From: Streptomyces cyanogenus
GTDB taxonomy: Bacteria > Actinomycetota > Actinomycetes > Streptomycetales > Streptomycetaceae
Direction: 5' to 3'
Assembly: GCF_017526105.1 (NCBI RefSeq)
Contig: NZ_CP071839.1
Coordinates: 5,285,001 to 5,349,000 of the forward strand
Length of the DNA stretch: 64,000 nt
Shown: positions 24,494 to 32,957 of the stretch, one piece after another
Layout: each line of letters begins with the position of its first letter
Position numbering within the stretch: position 1 is the stretch's first letter
The notes under the pieces: generated by a model
The model's database searches: none
What the model was told of the DNA's origin: nothing
The model's input: the letters and a program-made list of their open reading frames with translations, nothing else
Made by a program: the position numbers and the translations under genes

Positions 24494-24575
24494 ACGGTAG
24501 GTCCCGCCACTGACAATCGGTCCGGCGAGCACGTTTCTGCAGGTCAGAGCGATTGTCAGTGGCGTGGTGCACGGT
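24494..24575. promoter_or_regulatory. Bidirectional DNA-damage promoter in a 15-bp inverted repeat
   Basis: CGCCACTGACAATCG (24505-24519) and its exact complement CGATTGTCAGTGGCG (24550-24564) face outward across 30 bp. Each arm supplies TTGTCAGTG. On the minus strand TACCGT follows after eight bases (24499-24494), a full match to TTGTCRGTG-N8-TAnnnT. On the plus strand CACGGT (24570-24575) follows after eight bases, one base off. This is the RecA-NDp/PafBC promoter class of actinobacteria. Confidence 0.85.
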
Positions 24576-24618
24576 GGATGCCAGATCCGAACCGGCCGAG
24601 CTGGAGGGGGCCTCAGCC

Positions 24619-25749
24619 ATGACTGTGTCCGTGGAACCGACGACCGCCGCACCCGACCGCGAAGAGACCGCACAGGCGTTGCGACCGCACGCCGAGCACG
24701 CCTTCGCGGCCGAACTCGCCGCGCTCGCCGCGCAGGACGACCGCCCGCGCCCGGCCCGCTGGAAGCTGTCGCCGTGGGCAGTGGCGACGTACCTGCTCGG
24801 CGGCACCCTGCCGGACGGCACGGTGATCACACCCAAGTACGTGGGGCCGCGCCGCATCGTCGAGGTAGCCGTCACCACGCTCGCCACCGACCGCGCCCTG
24901 CTGTTGCTCGGCGTGCCCGGCACCGCCAAGACCTGGGTGTCGGAGCACCTGGCCGCCGCGGTCAGCGGTGACTCGACGCTGCTGGTGCAGGGCACGGCCG
25001 GCACCCCGGAGGAGGCGATCCGGTACGGCTGGAACTACGCGCAGCTGCTCGCCCACGGCCCGAGCCGCGGCGCCCTGGTGCCCAGTCCCGTCATGCGGGC
25101 CATGGCCGAGGGCATGACGGCCCGCGTGGAGGAGCTGACCCGGATCCCGGCGGACGTGCAGGACACGCTGATCACGATCCTGTCCGAGAAGACCCTGCCC
25201 ATCCCCGAACTGGGCGAGGAGGTCCAGGCGGTCCGCGGCTTCAACCTCATCGCCACCGCCAACGACCGCGACCGCGGGGTCAACGAGCTGTCCAGCGCGC
25301 TGCGCCGCCGCTTCAACACCGTCGTGCTGCCGCTGCCGGAGAGCGCCGACGCCGAGGTCGACATCGTCACCCGCCGGGTCGAGCAGCTGGGCCGCTCCCT
25401 CGATCTGCCGGCCGCGCCCGACGGCATCGACGAGATCCGCCGGGTCGTCACCGTCTTCCGTGAGCTGCGCGACGGCATCACCGCCGACGGGCGTACGAAG
25501 CTGAAGTCGCCCAGCGGCACGCTGTCCACGGCGGAGGCGATCTCCGTCGTCACCAACGGCCTCGCGCTCGCCACCCACTTCGGCGACGGCGTGCTGCGCC
25601 CGGGCGACGTCGCCGCGGGCATCCTCGGTGCCGTCGTCCGCGACCCTGCGGCCGACCGGGTCATCTGGCAGGAGTACCTGGAGACGGTCGTCCGCGAGCG
25701 CGCGGGCTGGACCGACTTCTACCGCGCCTGCCGCGAGGTGAGCGCATGA
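24619..25749 (+). CDS. MoxR-type AAA+ ATPase
   Basis: The 376-residue ATPase has Walker A GVPGTAKT (98-105). A Walker B-like region lies near LTRIPADVQDTLITILSEK, sensor 1 is FNLIATAND, and the arginine finger region is SSALRRRFN. MoxR ATPases work as chaperone-like motors with VWA-domain partners. Here the VWA gene is two genes downstream in the same operon. ATG 24619 is chosen because GGAGGGGG lies 8 nt upstream and the predicted transcript starts near 24582. It overlaps the DUF5682 gene by ATGA. It corresponds best to E. coli YehL by domain type and context. Confidence 0.9.
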   Translation: MTVSVEPTTAAPDREETAQALRPHAEHAFAAELAALAAQDDRPRPARWKLSPWAVATYLLGGTLPDGTVITPKYVGPRRIVEVAVTTLATDRALLLLGVPGTAKTWVSEHLAAAVSGDSTLLVQGTAGTPEEAIRYGWNYAQLLAHGPSRGALVPSPVMRAMAEGMTARVEELTRIPADVQDTLITILSEKTLPIPELGEEVQAVRGFNLIATANDRDRGVNELSSALRRRFNTVVLPLPESADAEVDIVTRRVEQLGRSLDLPAAPDGIDEIRRVVTVFRELRDGITADGRTKLKSPSGTLSTAEAISVVTNGLALATHFGDGVLRPGDVAAGILGAVVRDPAADRVIWQEYLETVVRERAGWTDFYRACREVSA

Positions 25750-28574
25750 CCGGCACCGGCGGGAGCACGGCGTACGCCGCGGGGCCGCTGCTGCTCGGTG
25801 TACGGCACCACGGGCCCGGTTCCGCGCGCGCTGTGCGGGCCGCGCTGGACGCCGCGCGCCCGGCCGCCGTGCTGATCGAGGGACCGCCCGAGGCCGACCA
25901 GCTGATCCCGCTCGCCGCCGACCCGGGCCTGCGGCCCCCGGTCGCGCTGCTCGCCCACGCCGTGGACGAGCCCGGCCGCTCGGCCTTCTGGCCGTTCGCC
26001 GAGTTCAGCCCCGAGTGGGTGGCCATCCGCTGGGCCGTGGAACAGGGCGTCCCGGCCCGCTTCATCGACCTGCCGGCCACGCACACCCTGGCGTGGGAGC
26101 AGGGACCGCGCGAGGCCGGTCCCGGACCTGAGGCCGGTCCTGGACCCGAGTCCGGTCCTGGACCCGAGGTCGGTGCCGACCCGCAGTCCGGTACCGGCCC
26201 CGACTCCGGTTCCGACCGCCGGTCCGGTCACGGCCCCCGGTCCGATCACGGTGACGAGGTCCGCGTCGACCCCCTCGCCGTGCTCGCCGAGACGGCCGGG
26301 TACGACGACCCCGAGCGCTGGTGGGAGGACGTCGTCGAGCACCGGGGGCCGGGCGCACGCGACCCCTTCGCGCCGTTCGCGGCGGTGGCGGAGGCGATGG
26401 CCGCGCTGCGCGAGCGGTACGGCGACGGCGGGCACTCCCGGGACCTCGTCCGCGAGGCGCACATGCGGCTCCGGCTGCGCGACGCGCGCAAGGAGTTCGG
26501 GGACGCCGTGGCCGTGGTGTGCGGGGCCTGGCACGTGCCGGCGCTGCGCGAGAAGACCACCGTCACCGCGGACCGGGCGCTGCTCAGGGGCCTGCCCAAG
26601 GTCAGGACCGACCTGACCTGGGTGCCGTGGACGCACCGCAGGCTGGCCCGGGCCGGCGGATACGGCGCCGGCATCGACTCCCCGGGCTGGTACGGCCACC
26701 TGTTCCGCGCCCCGGACCGGCCGGTCGAGCGGTGGCTGACCAAGGTGGCCGGGCTGCTGCGCGCGGAGGACCGGATCGTGTCCTCCGCGCACGTCATCGA
26801 GGCCGTACGGCTCGCGGAGACCCTGGCGGCGCTGCGTGGCCGCCCGCTGCCCGGCCTCGGGGAGACCACCGACGCGGTGCGCGCGGTGCTGTGCGAGGGC
26901 TCGGACGTGCCGCTGGCGCTGGTGCACGACCGGCTGGTGGTCGGTGACGTCCTCGGCGAGGTCCCGGAGTCGGCGCCCGCGGTGCCGTTGCAGCGCGACC
27001 TGGCCCGGCAGCAGCGCTCGCTGCGGCTCAAGCCCGAGGCGTCGGAGCGCGAGCTGGAGCTGGACCTGCGCGGGGACACCGACGCCGGCCGCAGCAGGTT
27101 GCTGCACCGGCTGCGGCTGCTCGGTGTCGGCTGGGGCGAGCCGGGCCGGTCCCGGGGGAGCACGGGCACCTTCCGGGAGACCTGGCGGCTGCGCTGGGAG
27201 CCCGAGCTGTCCGTGCGGGTCGCCGAGGCGGGGGTGTGGGGGACGACCGTACAGGCGGCGGCCCAGGCCAAGGCGGAGGCGGACGCGGTGGCGGCACGCG
27301 CGCTGGCCGACGTCACCGCGCTCGCGGAGCAGTGCCTGCTGGCCGGGCTGCCGGAGGCGCTGCCCGTGGTCATGCGGGTGCTCGCCGACCGGGCGGCCCT
27401 GGACACCGACGTCGGCCACCTCGCCCAGGCCCTGCCCGCCCTCGTCCGCTCCCTGCGCTACGGCGACGTGCGTGGCACCGACACCGGCGCGCTGGCCGAG
27501 GTCGCTGCGGGCCTCGCCGAACGCATCTTCGTCGGCCTGCCCCCGGCCTGCGCCGCACTCGACACGGACGCGGCGGAGGAGATGCGCGGCCACGTGGACG
27601 CCGTGCACACGGCGGTGGGCCTCCTGACGGAGAGCCTGCCCGGGGCACCGGTGGGGAGCGACGGGGACAGGGCCGGTGCCGCTGAGGCCGGCGCCGGTGA
27701 CGGCGACCGCGCGTCGGCGGGCGAACGGGTCGGCGCGGAGGGGGCGGCCGGGGGTGCCGGAGGGAACGGGGGACACCGGGCGCACGAGCGCGGTGGCGGA
27801 CTTCGGGGGCGTTGGCGGGCCGTGTTGCGGGTGCTGGCGCTGCGGGAGAACGCGCCCGGTGTCATCCGGGGGCGGGCCGTGCGGCTGTTGCTGGACGACG
27901 GGGCGCTGTCGGCCGAGGAGGCGGCCCGGCTGATGGGGCTCGCCCTGTCGCCGGGCACCCCGCCCCCCGCTGCCGCCGCCTGGATCGAGGGCTTCGCCGG
28001 CGGTGGGGGCGGGCTGCTGCTGGTGCACGACGAGCGGCTGCTCGGCCTGCTCGACAGCTGGCTGACCGGGGTGCCGACGGAGGCCTTCACGGACGTACTG
28101 CCCCTGCTGCGGCGCACTTTCTCGGCGTACGAGCCGGGCGTGCGCAGAACCCTCGGCGAACTGGTCCGGCGCGGCCCCGGGGACCGGCCGGGCGGAGCCG
28201 CCGTCCGGGGACCCGCCGTGCCCGGTTTCGCCGCCGAACCGGACACCGGCCGCGCCGACGCCGTGCTCCCGGTACTGCGGCTGCTGCTCGGCCTCGACAG
28301 CGACCACGGCACAACGCACGGCGCGACGCACAACCCGCCCTCCGGCGCGAGCGCGGCGCACGCTGCGGAGCCCGGTGCAGTACGCATCCCGTCGTCCGGC
28401 GCGCGCCACGGTACGGCGTGCGCCGGGGCAGACAGCACGGCGACCGCCGCCGTGCACCACACCCCGCGGCACAGCGCCCCGCCCACCCCGACACATCACG
28501 TCACGCGCGAAGCGACACACGCCACGGCATCCGATGCCGCGCACGACGACTGCCTCACGGGGGTGGGCACATGA
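25746..28574 (+). CDS. DUF5682 protein of the MoxR-VWA operon
   Basis: The 942-residue protein opens with LLLGVRHHGPGSARAVRAAL and VLIEGPPEADQLIPL, the conserved N-terminal part of DUF5682, and WHVPALREK later. That arrangement resembles TraB/ChaN-like folds, but no catalytic function is known. A Gly/Pro repeat insert (about residues 125-166) is made of 18-bp units, and a low-complexity Gly/Ala stretch lies near residues 640-680. The last 85 residues are an Ala/His/Thr-rich tail. It overlaps both neighbours by ATGA, so the three proteins are translationally coupled. It is probably the counterpart of E. coli YehM. Confidence 0.8.
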   Translation: MTGTGGSTAYAAGPLLLGVRHHGPGSARAVRAALDAARPAAVLIEGPPEADQLIPLAADPGLRPPVALLAHAVDEPGRSAFWPFAEFSPEWVAIRWAVEQGVPARFIDLPATHTLAWEQGPREAGPGPEAGPGPESGPGPEVGADPQSGTGPDSGSDRRSGHGPRSDHGDEVRVDPLAVLAETAGYDDPERWWEDVVEHRGPGARDPFAPFAAVAEAMAALRERYGDGGHSRDLVREAHMRLRLRDARKEFGDAVAVVCGAWHVPALREKTTVTADRALLRGLPKVRTDLTWVPWTHRRLARAGGYGAGIDSPGWYGHLFRAPDRPVERWLTKVAGLLRAEDRIVSSAHVIEAVRLAETLAALRGRPLPGLGETTDAVRAVLCEGSDVPLALVHDRLVVGDVLGEVPESAPAVPLQRDLARQQRSLRLKPEASERELELDLRGDTDAGRSRLLHRLRLLGVGWGEPGRSRGSTGTFRETWRLRWEPELSVRVAEAGVWGTTVQAAAQAKAEADAVAARALADVTALAEQCLLAGLPEALPVVMRVLADRAALDTDVGHLAQALPALVRSLRYGDVRGTDTGALAEVAAGLAERIFVGLPPACAALDTDAAEEMRGHVDAVHTAVGLLTESLPGAPVGSDGDRAGAAEAGAGDGDRASAGERVGAEGAAGGAGGNGGHRAHERGGGLRGRWRAVLRVLALRENAPGVIRGRAVRLLLDDGALSAEEAARLMGLALSPGTPPPAAAAWIEGFAGGGGGLLLVHDERLLGLLDSWLTGVPTEAFTDVLPLLRRTFSAYEPGVRRTLGELVRRGPGDRPGGAAVRGPAVPGFAAEPDTGRADAVLPVLRLLLGLDSDHGTTHGATHNPPSGASAAHAAEPGAVRIPSSGARHGTACAGADSTATAAVHHTPRHSAPPTPTHHVTREATHATASDAAHDDCLTGVGT
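26118..26243 (+). repeat. Seven 18-bp tandem units in the DUF5682 gene
   Basis: Units GGTCCTGGACCCGAGTCC and variants encode GPGPES-type hexapeptides. The first units are almost identical and later ones diverge. The frame is kept. Confidence 0.75.
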
Positions 28575-29890
28575 CACACACGTCGGACACGTCGGATGCG
28601 ACGGCCGCGTCGGACACGACGGACAGGACGACCGCGAGGGTGACGAGGGACGAGACGGGCAGGACGGCCGAGACGGTGACGACGGAAAGGACGGCCGCGA
28701 CGGACAGGACGGTTGGCACGGTGACGGCGGACGAGGCGGCGGTGGGCGCCGCGCGGGAGCGGTTGCGGCGCTGGCGGCTGGTCCTGGGCGGGGGCCAGGC
28801 CGACGGCACCGGGTGCGCGCTGTCCGGCCGGGACGCGGCGATGGACGGCACGCTGGCCGCGCTCTACGGCAGGAGCGACAAACCACAGCCGGGCCGGGAC
28901 CGGTCCGCGGGGCTCGGTGCTTCCGCGCCGTCCGTGGCGCGCTGGCTCGGGGACATCCGCAGCTACTTCCCGTCCTCCGTCGTCCAGGTCATGCAGCGCG
29001 ACGCCATCGACCGGCTGGGCCTCGCCTCCCTGCTGCTGGAGCCGGAGATGCTGGAGGCGGTGGAGGCCGACGTGCACCTGGTGGGCACGCTGCTCTCGCT
29101 CCACAAGGCGATGCCGGAGACGACCCGGGAGACGGCCCGCGCGGTCGTGCGCAAGGTGGTCGAGGACCTGGAGAAGCGGCTCGCCACCCGCACCCGGGCC
29201 ACCCTCACCGGCGCCCTGGACCGCAGCGCGCGCGTCAGCCGTCCGCGCCACCACGACATCGACTGGAACCGCACCATCGCGGCCAACCTCAAGCACTACC
29301 TGCCGGAGTACCGCACGGTCGTACCGGAACGGCTCATCGGCTACGGACGGGCCGCGCGGTCGGTGAAGAAGGACGTCGTGCTCTGCATCGACCAGTCCGG
29401 GTCGATGGCGTCGTCGGTGGTGTACGCGTCCGTGTTCGGCGCGGTCCTCGCCTCGATGCGGTCGATCAGCACCCGGCTGGTCGTCTTCGACACGGCGGTC
29501 GTCGACCTCACCGACCAGCTGGACGACCCCGTCGACGTGCTCTTCGGCACCCAGCTCGGCGGCGGTACGGACATCAACCGGGCGCTCGCCTACTGCCAGG
29601 CGCAGATCACCCGGCCGGCCGAGACCGTCGTGGTGCTGATCAGCGACCTGTACGAGGGCGGTATCCGCAACGAGATGCTCAAGCGGGTCGCGGCCATGAA
29701 GGCGTCCGGGGTGCAGTTCGTGGCGCTGCTCGCGCTGTCGGACGAGGGGGCGCCCGCGTACGACCGCGACCATGCCGCGGCGCTCGCCGCGCTCGGCGCA
29801 CCGGCCTTCGCCTGCACCCCGGACCTGTTCCCCGAGGTGATGGCCGCCGCCCTGGAGAAGCGGCCCCTGCCCATACCGGACGCGGCGTGA
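28571..29890 (+). CDS. VWA (von Willebrand factor A) domain protein
   Basis: The 439-residue protein has a Thr/Asp/Arg-rich low-complexity N-terminus (1-55), a helical middle region and a C-terminal VWA domain. The full MIDAS site is visible: DQSGSM (D274, S276, S278), Thr in LGGGTDINRAL (T333) and Asp in VVLISDLYEGG (D359). VWA proteins bind client proteins through a metal and deliver them to the MoxR motor. The start is ATG 28571 in the ATGA overlap; an in-frame extension upstream would run through the previous gene. It corresponds to E. coli YehP by domain and order. Confidence 0.88.
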   Translation: MTHTSDTSDATAASDTTDRTTARVTRDETGRTAETVTTERTAATDRTVGTVTADEAAVGAARERLRRWRLVLGGGQADGTGCALSGRDAAMDGTLAALYGRSDKPQPGRDRSAGLGASAPSVARWLGDIRSYFPSSVVQVMQRDAIDRLGLASLLLEPEMLEAVEADVHLVGTLLSLHKAMPETTRETARAVVRKVVEDLEKRLATRTRATLTGALDRSARVSRPRHHDIDWNRTIAANLKHYLPEYRTVVPERLIGYGRAARSVKKDVVLCIDQSGSMASSVVYASVFGAVLASMRSISTRLVVFDTAVVDLTDQLDDPVDVLFGTQLGGGTDINRALAYCQAQITRPAETVVVLISDLYEGGIRNEMLKRVAAMKASGVQFVALLALSDEGAPAYDRDHAAALAALGAPAFACTPDLFPEVMAAALEKRPLPIPDAA

Positions 29891-30367
29891 GTGGAACGGG
29901 CCGTGCGCGGGCACCCGGTGTGCAGCCGGGCCGAGTGTCCGGAGCAGCTCCGTGGGGTGGCCGGCCCGGGTGGTCGAAAGCCGTCGGCTCGTCCGGGCGG
30001 TGCCTCGTGGACGGGGCGGGTGGTCCCCATTGGGGTGGGGATCAAGCGCCCCGGCCCCGGTCGCCCGGGGCCGCCAGGGGGGTCTCACCGGGTCAACCCC
30101 AGCCCGGTGAGGCCTCGCACATCGCCCGTACCCACCGATGTGGCGGCACCCCGTGCCAGGGAACCCGGCATCATGTGACAGGTATCACCGCTCAGGTGTG
30201 ACCCGCGATTTAGAGGGCCCCCGCAAGCAGCGATAACCTGCGAGACGGACATGCCGCGCGCTCGGACACCGTGTGCGCTTCCCTAGTGACAGCGGACGTC
30301 ACGTTGCCCTTCGCGGCACGCCCACGCATCCAACGAACCGCGAGATCACTGATAGGGACGGAAGCGC
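29891..30367 (+). other. Gap between the MoxR-VWA operon and sucC
   Basis: A 9-bp GC stem with a 4-nt loop (30052-30060 with 30065-30073) may end the VWA transcript. The sucC promoter is probably around GCGATAACCTGCG at about 30228-30240 (TAACCT as -10). No credible CDS is seen. Confidence 0.5.
30052..30073 (+). terminator. GC-rich hairpin downstream of the VWA gene
   Basis: CGGCCCCGG and CCGGGGCCG form a perfect 9-bp stem with a 4-nt loop. There is no T-run and it lies 160 nt after the stop, so termination is tentative. Confidence 0.35.
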
Positions 30368-31546
30368 GTGGACCTGTTCGAGTACCAGGCGAGGGACCTC
30401 TTCGCCAAGCACGATGTACCGGTGCTGGCCGGTGAAGTCATCGACACGCCTGAGGCGGCGCGCGAGATCACCGAGCGTCTGGGCGGCAAGTCCGTCGTCA
30501 AGGCGCAGGTGAAGGTCGGTGGTCGTGGCAAGGCCGGCGGCGTCAAGCTGGCCGCCTCCGCGGACGAGGCCGTCGCCCGCGCGACGGACATCCTCGGCAT
30601 GGACATCAAGGGCCACACGGTCCACAAGGTCATGATCGCCGAGACCGCTCCGGAGATCCTCGAGGAGTACTACGTCTCCTTCCTCCTCGACCGTGCCAAC
30701 CGCACCTTCCTCTCCATCGCCTCCGTCGAGGGCGGTATGGAGATCGAGGAGGTGGCGGCCACCCGTCCGGAGGCCGTCGCCAAGACCGCGATCGACCCGA
30801 TCGACGGTGTGGACGAGGCCAAGGCCCGCGAGATCGTCGAGGCCGCCAAGTTCCCGGCCGAGGTCGCGGACAAGGTCGTCAACGTCCTGGTCAAGCTGTG
30901 GGACACCTTCATCAAGTCGGACGCCCTCCTGGTCGAGGTCAACCCGCTCGCGAAGGTCGCCTCCGGCGAGGTCATCGCCCTGGACGGCAAGGTGTCGCTC
31001 GACGACAACGCCGAGTTCCGTCACCCCGAGTACGAGGAGCTCCACGACAAGGCCGCGGCCAACCCGCTCGAGGCCGCCGCCAAGGAGAAGAACCTCAACT
31101 ACGTCAAGCTCGACGGCGAGGTCGGCATCATCGGCAACGGCGCGGGTCTCGTCATGAGCACCCTGGACGTCGTCGCGTACGCCGGTGAGAAGCACGGTGG
31201 CGTCAAGCCGGCCAACTTCCTGGACATCGGCGGTGGCGCCTCCGCCCAGGTCATGGCCAACGGTCTGGAGATCATCCTCGGCGACCCGGACGTCAAGTCC
31301 GTGTTCGTCAACGTCTTCGGTGGCATCACCGCCTGCGACGAGGTCGCCAACGGCATCGTCCAGGCCCTGAAGCTGCTGGAGGACCGCGGCGAGGAGGTCA
31401 CCAAGCCGCTCGTCGTCCGCCTCGACGGCAACAACGCCGAGCTGGGCCGGCAGATCCTCACGGACGCCAACCACCCGCTGGTGCAGCGCGTCGACACCAT
31501 GGACGGCGCGGCCGACAAGGCCGCCGAGCTGGCCGCCGCCAAGTAA
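30368..31546 (+). CDS. sucC: Succinyl-CoA synthetase (ADP/GDP-forming) beta subunit
   Basis: The 392-residue protein is full length. The ATP-grasp domain begins MDLFEYQARDLFAKHDVPV and includes KAQVKVGGRGKAGGVK, and the CoA-ligase domain has FLDIGGGASAQVMANG and FVNVFGGITACDEVANG. With SucD it converts succinyl-CoA to succinate with substrate-level phosphorylation in the TCA cycle. GTG 30368 is the start, with GGGACGGAAG upstream. sucD follows 26 bp later, so the two form an operon. Confidence 0.97.
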   Translation: MDLFEYQARDLFAKHDVPVLAGEVIDTPEAAREITERLGGKSVVKAQVKVGGRGKAGGVKLAASADEAVARATDILGMDIKGHTVHKVMIAETAPEILEEYYVSFLLDRANRTFLSIASVEGGMEIEEVAATRPEAVAKTAIDPIDGVDEAKAREIVEAAKFPAEVADKVVNVLVKLWDTFIKSDALLVEVNPLAKVASGEVIALDGKVSLDDNAEFRHPEYEELHDKAAANPLEAAAKEKNLNYVKLDGEVGIIGNGAGLVMSTLDVVAYAGEKHGGVKPANFLDIGGGASAQVMANGLEIILGDPDVKSVFVNVFGGITACDEVANGIVQALKLLEDRGEEVTKPLVVRLDGNNAELGRQILTDANHPLVQRVDTMDGAADKAAELAAAK

Positions 31547-31572
31547 GCACGAGGACGAGGACTCAAACCACC

Positions 31573-32457
31573 ATGGCTATCTGGCTCAACAAGGACAGCA
31601 AGGTCATCGTCCAGGGCATGACCGGCGCCACCGGCATGAAGCACACCAAGCTCATGCTGGGTGACGGCACCAACGTCGTGGGCGGCGTGAACCCGCGCAA
31701 GGCGGGTCAGACCGTGGACTTCGACGGCACCGAGGTACCCGTCTTCGGCACCGTCAAGGAGGCCATCGAGAAGACCGGCGCCAACGTCTCCGTCATCTTC
31801 GTGCCGGAGAAGTTCACCAAGGACGCGGTCGTCGAGGCCATCGACGCCGAGATCCCGCTGGCCGTCGTGATCACCGAGGGCATCGCGGTGCACGACACGG
31901 CGTCCTTCTGGTCGTACGCCGGCAAGAAGGGCAACAAGACCCGGATCATCGGCCCGAACTGCCCCGGCATCATCACCCCGGGCCAGTCGAACGTCGGCAT
32001 CATCCCGGGCGACATCACCAAGCCGGGCCGCATCGGCCTGGTGTCGAAGTCCGGCACGCTGACGTACCAGATGATGTACGAGCTGCGGGACATCGGCTTC
32101 TCCACCGCCGTCGGCATCGGTGGCGACCCGATCATCGGCACCACGCACATCGACGCCCTGGCCGCGTTCCAGGACGACCCCGACACCGACCTGATCGTGA
32201 TGATCGGTGAGATCGGCGGTGACGCCGAGGAGCGTGCGGCCGCGTTCATCAAGGAGAACGTGACCAAGCCGGTCGTCGGCTACGTCGCGGGCTTCACCGC
32301 GCCCGAGGGCAAGACCATGGGCCACGCCGGCGCCATCGTCTCCGGTTCCTCCGGCACTGCCCAGGCCAAGAAGGAGGCCCTCGAGGCCGCGGGCGTCAAG
32401 GTCGGCAAGACCCCGACCGAGACGGCCAAGCTCGCCCGCGAGATCCTGAGCGCCTGA
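31573..32457 (+). CDS. sucD: Succinyl-CoA synthetase alpha subunit
   Basis: The 294-residue protein has an N-terminal CoA-binding Rossmann domain (MAIWLNKDSKVIVQGMTG, then ATGMKHTK). The phosphohistidine loop is MGHAGAIVSGSSGTAQAKKE, and GPNCPGIITPGQ and SGTLTYQMMYEL are typical. It carries the phospho-His intermediate and pairs with SucC. ATG 31573 lies in the same operon as sucC. A strong terminator follows at 32474-32509. Confidence 0.97.
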   Translation: MAIWLNKDSKVIVQGMTGATGMKHTKLMLGDGTNVVGGVNPRKAGQTVDFDGTEVPVFGTVKEAIEKTGANVSVIFVPEKFTKDAVVEAIDAEIPLAVVITEGIAVHDTASFWSYAGKKGNKTRIIGPNCPGIITPGQSNVGIIPGDITKPGRIGLVSKSGTLTYQMMYELRDIGFSTAVGIGGDPIIGTTHIDALAAFQDDPDTDLIVMIGEIGGDAEERAAAFIKENVTKPVVGYVAGFTAPEGKTMGHAGAIVSGSSGTAQAKKEALEAAGVKVGKTPTETAKLAREILSA

Positions 32458-32473
32458 GCTTCTCCTCTCCGGT

Positions 32474-32509
32474 CGGTAGGCCCGTTCCCCTGCGGGGGCG
32501 GGCCTACCG
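32474..32509 (+). terminator. Intrinsic terminator of sucCD
   Basis: An 11-bp perfect stem (32474-32484 with 32499-32509) continues into a G-C/G-U inner stem. It lies 17 bp after the sucD stop. Confidence 0.8.
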
Positions 32510-32549
32510 CCGTTCCGGCACCCGCCCCGCCCGCGCCCCCGGCATCGCT

Positions 32550-32868
32550 ACGGCGGGGCCTCCCGTACCCGGCACCCCCGGGCATCCGGCACCCGGCCGG
32601 CAGCGTTACGGCGGGGATTCCCGCACCTGGAACTCCGGGCATCCGGCACCCGGCCGACAACGCCACCGCGGGGACTCCAGCGCCCGGCACCCCGGGCATC
32701 CGGCACCCGGCCGACAACGCTACGCCGAGGGCTCCCGCGCCCGGCACCCCGGGCCCCCGGCACCCGGCCGACAGCGCTACGGCGGGGCCTCCCGTACCCG
32801 GCACCCCGGGCATCCGGCACCCGGCCGACAGCGTTACGGCGGGGACTCCCGCACCTGGAACCCCGGGC
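32550..32868. repeat. 57-bp tandem minisatellite
   Basis: Five full copies start at 32584, 32641, 32698, 32755 and 32812, exactly 57 bp apart, preceded by a partial copy from about 32550. The core is ATCCGGCACCCGGCCGACAG followed by CG(T/C)TACGGCGGGG. The partial copy matches copy 4 and copy 1 matches copy 5 (three differences), so a four-unit block was duplicated. 57 is a multiple of three, which keeps frames open, but no gene is supported here. Confidence 0.9.
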
Positions 32869-32957
32869 ACCCCGCACTCCGGCCCACCCCACCGGGCGCT
32901 CCCGTGCGCCTCACCCGGCACGCGGCCGTCGGTCCTGTGGCTCGGGACTCCCCCTTC

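Larger units (their letters stand above)
32458..32957. other. Non-coding region between sucD and the sigma-like gene
   Basis: It holds the sucCD terminator (32474-32509) and the 57-bp tandem array. A minus-strand frame through the array encodes 19-residue repeats but runs back through the terminator into sucD, so it is treated as spurious. Confidence 0.7.

Noticed and set aside
32550..32868. CRISPR array
   Set aside because: Repeats abut with no unique spacers, so this is a minisatellite.
32280..32921. Minus-strand frame with 19-residue repeats over the minisatellite
   Set aside because: 57-bp units keep any frame open. It also runs through the sucCD terminator and into sucD, and lacks a ribosome-binding site.
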